NCBI RefSeq assembly: GCF_000519045.1
Contig: NZ_KI912532.1
Coordinates: forward strand, 744,001 to 808,000
Origin: Dechloromonas agitata is5
GTDB lineage: Bacteria; Pseudomonadota; Gammaproteobacteria; Burkholderiales; Rhodocyclaceae
Length of the DNA: 64,000 nucleotides
Direction: 5' to 3'
The notes beneath the pieces were generated by a model. The model worked only from the letters and a program-made list of their open reading frames with translations, was not told the origin of the DNA and searched no databases. This document shows positions 1-7,849 of this stretch, piece by piece (position 1 is the first letter of the stretch; each line of letters starts with the position of its first letter). The position numbers were made by a program, and so were the translations under genes.

Positions 1-299
1 ATTTCGTGCAGACCGAACGCTTCGAGCAGACGCCGCACCGCGTCGCTGCAGGCGATGATTCCGATCCTTGCCCCCAACCGCCCAGCCTCGCGCCATGCCA
101 GCATCAGCAGTTGAATACCGCTGCTGTCGATCTCCGTCACGGCACCAAGGTCGAGTGCCAGCGTGCCGTTCCGGCGGATGGCGGCGAGCAGCAGCGCTTT
201 CAATGCCTCGGCTTGATAAATCGACATTTCGGTTTCGATGCGCAGCGCATCGCCCTGCAGATCGTTGGCAACCTCGGCGAGACTGTCTGTTTGCATCAT
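1..299 (-). CDS. STAS-domain protein (partial, runs off left edge)
   Basis: Reading leftwards from an ATG at 299 (a second ATG follows at 296) the frame stays open to the window edge. The visible 99 residues are a STAS domain: a beta strand with LALDLGAV is followed by the switch segment TEIDSSGIQLL, whose serine pair is the usual phospho-regulated position of anti-sigma-factor antagonists, then LMLAWREAGRLG and a further strand. STAS proteins of this size act as antagonists in partner switching or sit in chemotaxis operons. It starts 17 bases after the end of the transducer gene, so the two are probably co-transcribed. The C-terminus and any following cheA-like gene are outside the window. 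Confidence 0.8.
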   Translation of the reverse strand, partial: MMQTDSLAEVANDLQGDALRIETEMSIYQAEALKALLLAAIRRNGTLALDLGAVTEIDSSGIQLLMLAWREAGRLGARIGIIACSDAVRRLLEAFGLHE

Positions 300-316
300 G
301 GTGACTCCGCGTTAAG

Positions 317-1594
317 TCAGAAAAGCTCAACCGCCGGGGCGGCGGCGCCGCCGCCTGACTCCGACGAATGTGTGCCGCCAAGGACATCCTGGTGTGTCTT
401 GCGCTGAGAGGCCATGACGTAAGCGTCGTAGAACGCTTTCAGTTGTTCTTCAAGCGGGACCAGTTCCAAGGGGCCGACATCCGGATTCTCAAGATGCCGT
501 GCCAGTGCTTCCGCATGAGTTTCAAGAATGCCCAGTCCGGACTGCACCTGCCGAATCTGCTGGCTGGCGATATCCTGGAATTGCATCGCCGAGAGGACTT
601 CATAGAACATGGCGTCGAGCCTCTCGGTTGCATCGCGCACAGCCCTGACTGCATCCGCTTCCCGATCGATCGCCATCTGGAATTCCAGTCCCAGTGTTTC
701 GAGTTGCGCGCTGATTCCCCGCAGGGCATCCCCCTCTTCCCGAAGGCGCTCTTCGGATAGCTTGTTCTTAAACTCTTCGCCGACAGAGGCAGCCACACCA
801 CTGATACCGACCTGTATCCGGGAAGCTGCCGAAGCCACCTCCCCCGACAACTTGCGCACCTCGTCTGCCACCACTGCGAAACCCCGCCCGCTTTCGCCAG
901 CACGAGCAGCCTCAATGGCGGCGTTGAGGGCTAGGAGGTTGGTTTGCGTGGCAATCCCCTTGATGACATCTGTCAGCCCCGCCAGGGAATTTGTTTCCTC
1001 TACGATATCGCTGGCTCGCCGACGATCCTCCTCGGCAGAGTCGATGCGGTCGCGGATGTACTGATCCAGCGTTGCCAGAACTGTACGATTACGTTCGCCA
1101 CGCTGAACTGTATCGAGTGTCAATGCTTCGCTGCTTTTCGAGACATCCACCACCAGCCCCTTGAGCGCACTCAAGGTGTCATCAATCTGCTGCAGCTTTG
1201 CCGTAATACTGAGGGCGGCGTCGTTGGTTTCGACCGCTACCCGCTCCAGCAAACCATTCTTCAGTTTACCCACGGCATGTACCGAACGCAGTTCGGCAAT
1301 GACGTGCCGTAGCGCATTGCGCAATGCATCGGCACGGGCATCGCTGACCACTGCATTTTTCTGTGCAAGCACCACCAGATCACGAAAAACCAGCAAGGAG
1401 ATGCGTCGCGACGCCGCATAGCTCACCAGTACGACCAGAACGACCCCAAGGGAAGATGCAAGCAACTCCGAGAGGCCGACTTTCTCCATCCAATGGACGA
1501 ACTCGGCACCACCGATGTACACCCCGGCCCCAGCCACGAGAGCAATGAGAGCGAAGACCACTCGCTCTCGACGCAGGTAATCCAGAAATTCCAT
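317..1594 (-). CDS. Methyl-accepting chemotaxis-type transducer
   Basis: A 425-residue membrane signal transducer. Two hydrophobic segments near residues 13-30 and 42-60 form the membrane part, with almost no periplasmic domain and no obvious HAMP domain. A long coiled coil follows, and the conserved hairpin tip of the MCP signalling domain is plain ([20 protein letters not shown], then [14 protein letters not shown]). Such proteins dock CheA/CheW. Near residues 337-346 lies [11 protein letters not shown], in which D341 and Q345 match the DxxxQ pattern of CheZ-type phosphatases. The tail (about residues 395-425) is Gly/Ala/Ser-rich. It lies between a CheY-like receiver (38 bases upstream) and a STAS gene, so it belongs to a small chemosensory operon. 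Its ligand cannot be read from the sequence. Confidence 0.88.
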   Translation of the reverse strand: MEFLDYLRRERVVFALIALVAGAGVYIGGAEFVHWMEKVGLSELLASSLGVVLVVLVSYAASRRISLLVFRDLVVLAQKNAVVSDARADALRNALRHVIAELRSVHAVGKLKNGLLERVAVETNDAALSITAKLQQIDDTLSALKGLVVDVSKSSEALTLDTVQRGERNRTVLATLDQYIRDRIDSAEEDRRRASDIVEETNSLAGLTDVIKGIATQTNLLALNAAIEAARAGESGRGFAVVADEVRKLSGEVASAASRIQVGISGVAASVGEEFKNKLSEERLREEGDALRGISAQLETLGLEFQMAIDREADAVRAVRDATERLDAMFYEVLSAMQFQDIASQQIRQVQSGLGILETHAEALARHLENPDVGPLELVPLEEQLKAFYDAYVMASQRKTHQDVLGGTHSSESGGGAAAPAVELF

Positions 1595-1632
1595 ATATCA
1601 GCCCTGCCTGAGCAATGACCACCCTTGGCGGT

Positions 1633-1998
1633 TCAACGGATAACCGCTTTGATGGTATTGAGCAGCGAATCGGAGGTGGCCGGCTTGACCAGCCAACCCG
1701 AGGCCCCTGCCGCCTTGGCCTCGGTGCGGCGTTCTTGCTGGGACTCGGTAGTCAGGAACAGGATCGGCATAAACTTGCAAGCTGGCAGTTTTCGTACCTC
1801 ACGAATGAATTCGATGCCGTTCATGCCGGGCATGTTGAGGTCCGTAATCAGCAGGTTGGGCTTCATACCCGAATTGAACTTTGCCAACCCCTCCGCTGCA
1901 CTTGCTGCTGTTTCGACCGAGTAGCCGGCCTTGGCCAGAATGCCCGAAATCGACATCAGAACCGTGGCGGAGTCATCCACCAGAAGTATCGTAGCCAT
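1633..1998 (-). CDS. CheY-like single-domain response regulator
   Basis: A 121-residue stand-alone receiver domain. The acidic pocket is D8-D9, the phosphoacceptor is D53 in the strand LLITDLNMPGMNG, T83 is the switch threonine, and K105 is the conserved lysine before Pro (WLVKPAT). No output domain is present, so it would act by protein-protein contact as CheY does. It is the first gene of a leftward operon with the transducer and STAS genes. Whether it binds a flagellar or pilus motor or another target is not visible. Confidence 0.88.
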   Translation of the reverse strand: MATILLVDDSATVLMSISGILAKAGYSVETAASAAEGLAKFNSGMKPNLLITDLNMPGMNGIEFIREVRKLPACKFMPILFLTTESQQERRTEAKAAGASGWLVKPATSDSLLNTIKAVIR

Positions 1999-2366
1999 CG
2001 TTTTTCTATCTCCAAGATACGGTTGGCGGGTGAGTTATCAAATTTTAGGCAAACAATGAAACAAAAAGCGTCCGCCCAGAGATCTGAACCCCATGCCTGC
2101 AGCCTGCTAAATATCCGTTGCATCCATTGCGAACCTCTGCAATCGCTCGACCGGTCCGATAGATTGCCTTTTCATCATTCGCCCCGGGTTTCAGATTGTG
2201 ACAGGCAAAAATGAAAAGTCAACTGGAATCTGCAATGTTGTTATCAAATTTAGCGTTGAGCAACTCCGCCTGCACCCGCAGTACGTACCTTTGCGCCAAG
2301 GGCGCAGCATGAAGAAAGGGAGGGTGGAAGAGGGGTATTCGATAAGATTTCTGATAAAATGAAAAC
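1999..2366. other. Divergent intergenic region with a repeated 12-mer
   Basis: This 368-base gap separates the leftward chemosensory operon from the rightward HTH-EAL-HDOD gene and must carry both promoters. It is much more AT-rich than its surroundings. The 12-mer GTTATCAAATTT occurs at 2034-2045 and again at 2240-2251 in the same orientation, both followed by TAG within a base. The repeat resembles an IHF-type core (TATCAA) but does not match it fully. No coding frame here is convincing. Confidence 0.5.
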
Positions 2367-3851
2367 ATGAATCCGCGAATTTCCACTTCCAGCGTCGATC
2401 ACGCGCGGCTCCTGGCGCTTCCTGAGACCTGTTCCACTCAGGAGGTGGCTCGTTCGCTAGGGGTGTCACTACGGACCGTGCAACTATGGGTTGACGGCGG
2501 CCTTCTGGATGCCTGGAAAACGACAGGTGGCCACCGCCGGATACCCAAGGATTCGGTTGTGCACCTAATCGGCCAGCTTCACGCCAGGGAGTCAGCCCCT
2601 GACGTGCAGAGGACGCCCGTCAGTGACAACCTCCTTTATTTGGCCCATCACCCGATACTCGATCGGCACGGACACCCTATCGGCCATGAATTGTTGTATC
2701 GATGCGGTCCTGACCCTGCGTCCTCCCCCATTACCGACCCCGTTCAGGCCACCTCTCATGTCATTCGCACCGCTTTTGGCGAACTAGGTTTCCTTGGCGC
2801 GATTGGCGACGGCCTCTGCTTTATCAATGTAGAGGCGACCATGTTGGACGAGAACCTGATTGAACTCCTAGACCCCACGAAGATCGTTCTGGAATTGCCC
2901 GGGGATAGCGTGGTTACCGAGAGCTTGTCGGAGCGCTGTGTTGCTTTGAAACGGGCGGGATTCAGGTTGTTGCTGGAAAATTTCGTTCCGGGAAGAAGCG
3001 CGGAGGCTCTCCTTCCGTTGGCTGATTTCATCAAGATCGACTTTCGCTCGAATTTGGATTCGCTCTTGATCAGCGGTGCTATGGAGTCCATGTCCGGCCG
3101 GGTCAAGCTCATCGGGGGCCGCCTGGAGACACTGCAGGCGTATGACCTAGCCAAACGCATCGGTTGCGACTACTTTCAGGGTTTTTATTTCTCCCGGCCG
3201 GTCATTGTTCGGGGGCGTGAGATTTCGCCAGAGAAGGCAGCGCTGTTGGATTTATTGCGCCTGCTTCTGTCTGGCAGTGCCGAGAATGAGGAAATTGAAG
3301 GTCGGCTGAAACAGAATCCCGGACTTTGCTTCAGCCTGCTCCGACTGGCCAACTCGGTCGCCGGCGGCTTGTCACGACGGGTCAATAACATTCGGGAAGT
3401 TCTGTTGGTGCTTGGGCGCAAGAACCTCACGCGCTGGGTCCAATTGCTGCTTTTCACCGGCAACGAGCAACTTCCCGGGGCTACCAATCCGCTATTGCTG
3501 GCCGCTGCATATCGGGGTCGTTTTCTTGAAAGCCTCGTCGCTCAATTAGGGAGTCAGGCTCATCTGCAAGAAAGCGCATTTCTGGTTGGTATCCTGTCCT
3601 ATGTTGATACCTTGCTAAGCGCCCCTCTGGAACAAGTCATCAGCAAGCTCGGTTTGTCCGATGAAATCGAGGCGGCCCTCCTGACCCGTAGCGGGTCGCT
3701 AGGAGAGTTGCTGTCTTTGTCAATTGCGCTCGACGAAGAGGACTTTGCCACAGCCCAATCGCTCATGGAGCGCTTGAGCATCGACCATGACACGATGCTT
3801 GGCAAGATGGTCGATTCCCTCGGTTGGAGCATGAGCATCTTGAAAGACTGA
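2367..3851 (+). CDS. HTH DNA-binding / EAL / HDOD regulatory protein
   Basis: A 494-residue protein with three parts. Residues about 20-72 form a MerR/excisionase-type helix-turn-helix (STQEVARSLGVSLRTVQLWVDGG, then TTGGHRRIP). Residues about 95-280 are an EAL-like domain in which EAL is replaced by HELLYR, the DDFG motif by LENF, while IKID and the FQGFYFSRP end remain; several metal and catalytic acids are missing, so phosphodiesterase activity is doubtful. Residues about 290-480 form an HDOD domain. EAL-HDOD (YuxH-like) proteins are signalling scaffolds; the added DNA-binding module suggests a transcriptional output. It ends 8 bases before a receiver gene, a probable partner. Confidence 0.82.
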   Translation: MNPRISTSSVDHARLLALPETCSTQEVARSLGVSLRTVQLWVDGGLLDAWKTTGGHRRIPKDSVVHLIGQLHARESAPDVQRTPVSDNLLYLAHHPILDRHGHPIGHELLYRCGPDPASSPITDPVQATSHVIRTAFGELGFLGAIGDGLCFINVEATMLDENLIELLDPTKIVLELPGDSVVTESLSERCVALKRAGFRLLLENFVPGRSAEALLPLADFIKIDFRSNLDSLLISGAMESMSGRVKLIGGRLETLQAYDLAKRIGCDYFQGFYFSRPVIVRGREISPEKAALLDLLRLLLSGSAENEEIEGRLKQNPGLCFSLLRLANSVAGGLSRRVNNIREVLLVLGRKNLTRWVQLLLFTGNEQLPGATNPLLLAAAYRGRFLESLVAQLGSQAHLQESAFLVGILSYVDTLLSAPLEQVISKLGLSDEIEAALLTRSGSLGELLSLSIALDEEDFATAQSLMERLSIDHDTMLGKMVDSLGWSMSILKD

Positions 3852-3859
3852 CTCATCCC

Positions 3860-4243
3860 ATGAGAAAAGCAAAATTTGCATTGGTTGTCGATGACAGCCT
3901 CGTTAGCCGCGAACTGGTTGGCCGCGTCTTGGAGAAACTGGGCTGGACGGTGTCCCTAGTTGAAGATGGCTATCAGGCACTGATCCTGCTCCAAAGCCGG
4001 AATTACGACATCATTTTTCTCGATTTGAGCATGCCAGGTATCTCAGGAGAAGAGACCTGCAAAAAAATACGTGCCCTCCCCCATGGAAGGGCAAGCAAAA
4101 TCATTGCTTATACAGCGCATGCCTATGCTGACGATCACCCTCGTTTACTCGCTGAAGGCTTTGACAGGATTCTGATCAAGCCTGTTTCAGTACAGGCGTT
4201 CGCGGATGTTATTGTTGATTTAGACAAGAGTGAGCAACGATAA
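3860..4243 (+). CDS. Single-domain response regulator
   Basis: A 127-residue receiver. I start it at the ATG at 3860, 8 bases after the preceding stop, because MRKAKFALVVDDS begins the first strand of the fold; an upstream in-frame ATG at 3824 would overlap the previous gene. D11-D12 are the acidic pair, D55 in IIFLDLSMPG is the phosphoacceptor, and ILIKP supplies the conserved lysine. There is no output domain. It is probably translated with the HTH-EAL-HDOD gene and could modulate it. Confidence 0.85.
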   Translation: MRKAKFALVVDDSLVSRELVGRVLEKLGWTVSLVEDGYQALILLQSRNYDIIFLDLSMPGISGEETCKKIRALPHGRASKIIAYTAHAYADDHPRLLAEGFDRILIKPVSVQAFADVIVDLDKSEQR

Positions 4244-4262
4244 TTAGTCGGTGCGGAATCAA

Positions 4263-4291
4263 TCAAGAACCCCCGCCGTTTCCAGCGGGGG
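4263..4291 (-). terminator. Intrinsic terminator ending the structured RNA region
   Basis: On the minus strand a stem CCCCCGC / GCGGGGG (4285-4291 with 4270-4276), extendable to a GAAA-capped 9-bp stem, is followed by TTCTTGATT. The T content after the stem is on the minus-strand side only, so it serves the leftward transcript rather than the response regulator at 4243. Confidence 0.6.
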
Positions 4292-5263
4292 TACCTGAAC
4301 AGTGGCTCAGCATGTCCTGCTGACACTGCTCTACTGCCGTATCGAATACCGGTGCCACCCGGTCGGGAATGGGGTTCAAGCCATTCCCGGATTTTGAATA
4401 CACCCCATCGCCTGCCACGGCGATTAGACAGCCATTTCAACTGCTCCCGGCTTTCGACAACATGAACATCCGGCTAGTCTGCCCATGTGCTCCGACGCAC
4501 TCGATTTATCGAGCTATCGCTACTCACCAAGTCTCCCCCGCGTAGCCTCGACGGTGCCACCCGTTTCAACGGCCTTAGCGGTTCCCAAGTTCTCCGACAG
4601 GATTTTGATGCTTAGGATGCCTGCTCGGGCAACAACGATTTTCTGCGAGATCATCTCGCTCACCCACGACGCGTTCAACGCCGTCAGGCTTTCGGTGGGG
4701 CAAGATTCCAAAACCCCTCACCTACTCCGTTGTGCCTTCATCACAGCTAGCCTGACACCGGTTCCCGGTACCACATCCGTCACATCCCCACAGCCACTTC
4801 GAGAGTGGCCGTTACACGCTTGAGCTGTCCAGCGACCCATTCCGGTTGCCCGGAATGGTGCCAGCGTTTCCAGTTCTCCCTCCACGCCCTGCGCCCTTTC
4901 GGAACGCCTCAGCAGGCCCGCGTGTGGTCACAGGTTCTACGATCGCTCGCAGCCCCCGGGTAGGATTCGACCTACATTCCCATCGGCAGGGTTGCCCGTT
5001 TCCGCCTTGCGGCTTCCCCGGTTGGCCCGTGCCCTTGTCGCCCGACCTTGCCCTAATCGAGTGGAGTCGAAGCCGGGGAGTTGAACCCCGGCAGCGCTCC
5101 GTTGCGAGAGCCAAACTCCGTTGGAGGAATTGATGACCCTATTGCCGCGCCAGCGCAATTACGCGCACGCGGCTGCCGCAGTCTGATCTAGCCTAGCGGG
5201 GCTAGATGTATCGAGAGATCCCTCTCGGCGCTATCGTGTGGTGTGAGGTTGGCAACCTCACAC
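4268..5263 (-). ncRNA. Candidate large structured RNA, about 1 kb
   Basis: No frame here looks coding, yet the strand is packed with short perfect hairpins, many closed by GNRA-type loops when read on the minus strand. Examples in plus coordinates: 5241-5250 with 5254-5263 (10 bp), 5212-5217 with 5222-5227, 5186-5193 with 5200-5207, 5072-5078 with 5086-5092 (7 bp, loop TTCAACT on the minus strand), 4837-4845 with 4850-4858 (GCAA loop), 4364-4372 with 4381-4389, and a final 9-bp stem with GAAA loop at about 4268-4293. It begins 25 bases after the methyltransferase stop and ends in the terminal hairpin. I do not recognise the family. It is too long for tmRNA or RNase P RNA, and I see no group II intron domain V. 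Confidence 0.45.
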
Positions 5264-5287
5264 GGTCCAGTGGCAGGTTGTTTCCCC

Positions 5288-7447
5288 TCATGTTGGCAGT
5301 ACACGAGTGTCATCGTGTATAGCGACATCCTCTCCGGGGCTGAATGGATTCGCGCCCAGGTCGCAACCGGACATGACGACTGCCACAACCTCGCGTGCAT
5401 TGGCGGTCTCGTATACCTCATGTTCCCAGGGGGTGAAGTCGCTCACACCGACCAACGACGCATCCAGCAATTGCAGCTCATCGTCGGACATGCAGTACTG
5501 TCCCCAAGAATATTCATGCCGCCATTTCTCGAAACGCTCCATCGAACAATCCCAATCGTCAGGAATGTTGGTCGTGACGCAGTGGGTCTTCTCACCGCAG
5601 ACGAAGACCACCGGTATTCGGATATCGCCGTCAGCCACTCCCGCCTCGCGCCCCGAACGGACCAAGGCCTCCACGATGTAGATGGGAATTCCAATGCGAA
5701 CCTGCCCATTTTCTGGTGTCGCCGCTTCGTAGAAAGCAACTGTGTCGGCTTGTGACTCATCCAGTTGAGGAACCAACTCGATTTGTATCGTTCTTTCGAG
5801 GTGAATTGGACCAGGTGTCAATTCCGGCGGTGGACAGACTATCAGCGAGTACCGAGAGATAGGGCCAAATCCCATTTCCGTCAAATGTCCGGAGTCTATG
5901 ACATACGCTGGGCAGCAATATCCCGTACGTTGTCTGTCCGAAGCAGCCGTTTCACCCAGAAGCCAGGCAAGGCTTGGACAGCGCGCGACAAATTCGGCGA
6001 TGTTCATGGATACGTCAGCGGTTGCCGTATCGGTCTGCGAATCTTGTGGCGTTACCCCGCTGCCGGCGAGATCGCACTCCGCGCCTGGCGTGCTCATTTT
6101 GAATGACGGGTCATTGGTGAAGTATTGGAGTGCCTTACCCAGGCGCGTCACTAGGCCGGTGACTAGGGCATTGCCCATCAGGAAGGCGCGCTGACGAGCG
6201 GAAATCCCCGAAATGTCGGTGAAACCGCGCGGGAAGCCATTCAAGGCTTCCAGTTCTTCGGGCAGCAGACGGCGCAGGCGTTCATCCTCATGGCGCACGA
6301 CATGGGTCGTTCGGGAGGGGGAACTGCCGCCTTCGCTGGTGATGATGGTCCGCGCCGGCGCATCCAGGGTGTCGGGGAAGGCCATGGCACCCTCGGTGTA
6401 GCAATAGGCATGGCCATTGCGGTTGCGCGGAATGGATTTCGCACCTTTGAGATAGGACCAGCGCTCGAGACTGAACTCCGGGAGAAAGAAGTCCTCCGGC
6501 ACCACCTTAGTCCCGGCCACCACATCCCAGAGGGTCCTCGGGGTCGGCATCCCTACGAAGGAGGTGAAATCCTCGATGACCGGGGCGGCCAGGTCGCCGG
6601 TCCACACGTTACCCGCCAGCATCAGCCCCCCCGACTGGAACTGGCTTTTGCCGTTCAGCGGGGTGTAGTTATTCTGGGTCGTCCATACATCGCCTGCGAG
6701 CGTGAATTGACGCAAGGTGGCACCCGACTTCAACTGGCAAGGCAGAGCCGAGGTCATGACCCCAGTCATGGTCAGCCAGTCTAGCGGCTGATGGCAGGCG
6801 AGCGCAGCGTGAATCGCCGCATAGGCCGGTGTGCTCTGGTGGTAGGCCAAGATGAAGGCTCGCCGACGCTTTTGCGGATAACCGTAGTCGGCTGCATTGA
6901 TAATGCGCCACTCGACGGCATAGCCCAGGGCTTGCAGCGAGGCCAGGATGACGGCGAAGTCCCGCCCCCTGCAGATGGATGGACTGGCCAGCAGCCGGTC
7001 TACATTCTCCAGCATCAGGTATTTGATGGGCTGACCGACATCCCGACGGTGCTCCAGCAGGGCGTGGATCGCCCACCACAATACGCCCTTCTTGCCGACC
7101 AGCCCCTGGGCTCGGTTGGCCGGTTGCGCGACCGAATAGTCCTGACAGGGAAAGCCGCCAACCAACATATCCGGATTCGCGCTATCGATGCGCGCCATGG
7201 CATCCGGGTCGGCCAGGACCTCGAAAATATCTCGATTGACCAGGTCGTTGCTGCCCCAGCGGGCCTGATAAACCTGAGCTGCCCATTGTGTCCTGGTCGC
7301 AGGTTCCCACTGGTTACTCCAGACAACCTCGAAGGCCGATTGCCCTTGCTCTTCACTGACAGCATTCAGTCCCAACCGGAAACCACCGACACCGGCAAAC
7401 AATTCCAATACGCGCAACGGTTGCGCTGCATTTTTTTTATCTTCCAC
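5288..7447 (-). CDS. C5-cytosine DNA methyltransferase with extra C-terminal domain
   Basis: A 719-residue protein that transfers methyl from S-adenosylmethionine to cytosine C5 in DNA. Motif I is FAGVGG (17-22), motif IV GFPCQ with catalytic C101, motif VI ENV (147-149), motif VIII QKRRR (192-196), motif IX RRLLPEELEALNGFP (about 392-406) and motif X QRAFLMGNALV (419-429). Residues 210-390 would hold the target-recognition region. Residues about 450-719 form an additional domain that I do not recognise. The start is GTG at 7447 with GGAG about 8 bases upstream; no ATG fits. No restriction endonuclease gene is visible next to it, so it may be an orphan or anti-restriction methylase of the mobile element. 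Confidence 0.88.
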   Translation of the reverse strand: MEDKKNAAQPLRVLELFAGVGGFRLGLNAVSEEQGQSAFEVVWSNQWEPATRTQWAAQVYQARWGSNDLVNRDIFEVLADPDAMARIDSANPDMLVGGFPCQDYSVAQPANRAQGLVGKKGVLWWAIHALLEHRRDVGQPIKYLMLENVDRLLASPSICRGRDFAVILASLQALGYAVEWRIINAADYGYPQKRRRAFILAYHQSTPAYAAIHAALACHQPLDWLTMTGVMTSALPCQLKSGATLRQFTLAGDVWTTQNNYTPLNGKSQFQSGGLMLAGNVWTGDLAAPVIEDFTSFVGMPTPRTLWDVVAGTKVVPEDFFLPEFSLERWSYLKGAKSIPRNRNGHAYCYTEGAMAFPDTLDAPARTIITSEGGSSPSRTTHVVRHEDERLRRLLPEELEALNGFPRGFTDISGISARQRAFLMGNALVTGLVTRLGKALQYFTNDPSFKMSTPGAECDLAGSGVTPQDSQTDTATADVSMNIAEFVARCPSLAWLLGETAASDRQRTGYCCPAYVIDSGHLTEMGFGPISRYSLIVCPPPELTPGPIHLERTIQIELVPQLDESQADTVAFYEAATPENGQVRIGIPIYIVEALVRSGREAGVADGDIRIPVVFVCGEKTHCVTTNIPDDWDCSMERFEKWRHEYSWGQYCMSDDELQLLDASLVGVSDFTPWEHEVYETANAREVVAVVMSGCDLGANPFSPGEDVAIHDDTRVLPT

Positions 7448-7849
7448 TCGTCATCTCCGGAAAAGCCCGGCGATGACGGCGATGAGCGCTGCACACCACG
7501 TACAACCTTGAAAACTCAGCGGCGACATTGGCCGGGCTGAGTGGTCTAGGCAGTGGTTTTAGCCTTCAGAAAAAAATGAGGGATCAAGCCTCCTGAATGG
7601 AAAAAACCTCTCCGGAGAGAGGCTGAGATAGAGGCCTGAGTACCGTGGATTGTTCGGATCAGGCGACGCTGGTGATATCCAAGCTGTTTTATTCCCGGGA
7701 CTGGCGTGCGGGAATAAATGACCGGTACCCACTTCACCGGGTATTCATGAGCGATCAACTCATTCGCGGAAGGCGACCGAGGAAATAAAACGACTGGCTA
7801 GAGAAGAAAGCGCGGATGTTCCGCGTCATTTTTCTCTCTGGAGTCATTT
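7448..7849. other. 402-base divergent spacer rich in hairpins
   Basis: The gap between the leftward methyltransferase and the rightward gene at 7850 has no convincing coding frame. It contains a nested hairpin CGTCATC...GATGACG at about 7449-7478, an ACTCAGC...GCTGAGT pairing near 7515-7542, an ATTCCCG...CGGGAAT pairing near 7690-7715, and a CGCGGA/TCCGCG hairpin at 7811-7825 just before the ribosome-binding site GGAG of the 7850 gene. Promoters for both genes must lie here, and one or more small RNAs are possible. Confidence 0.4.
7601..7622 (-). terminator. Leftward intrinsic terminator without a gene in front
   Basis: On the minus strand the stem CCTCTC / GAGAGG with a TCCG loop is followed by six T residues (plus-strand 7601-7606). 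It is a textbook terminator, but no leftward gene ends here: the only open frame crossing it (7546-7758) would contain the terminator. It points to a short non-coding transcript or to insulation of the methyltransferase promoter. Confidence 0.6.

Noticed and set aside
4485..4823. 112-residue plus-strand frame, and 63- and 101-residue minus-strand frames, inside the structured region
   Set aside because: No ribosome sites, low-complexity translations, and the DNA is explained better by RNA stems; the frames cross several hairpins.
5072..5092. T-arm-like hairpin (GGGG-TTCAACT-CCCC on the minus strand), considered as tRNA or two-piece tmRNA
   Set aside because: No matching acceptor 5' strand, D arm or anticodon arm at the required distances, and no tag-peptide frame.
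4268..5263. Group II intron or IscB omega-RNA interpretation
   Set aside because: I find no domain V (AGC...GTT 34-mer), no reverse transcriptase, and no IscB/IsrB frame downstream; left as an unassigned structured RNA.
7546..7758. 70-residue minus-strand frame
   Set aside because: It spans the leftward terminator at 7601-7622 and has no ribosome site.
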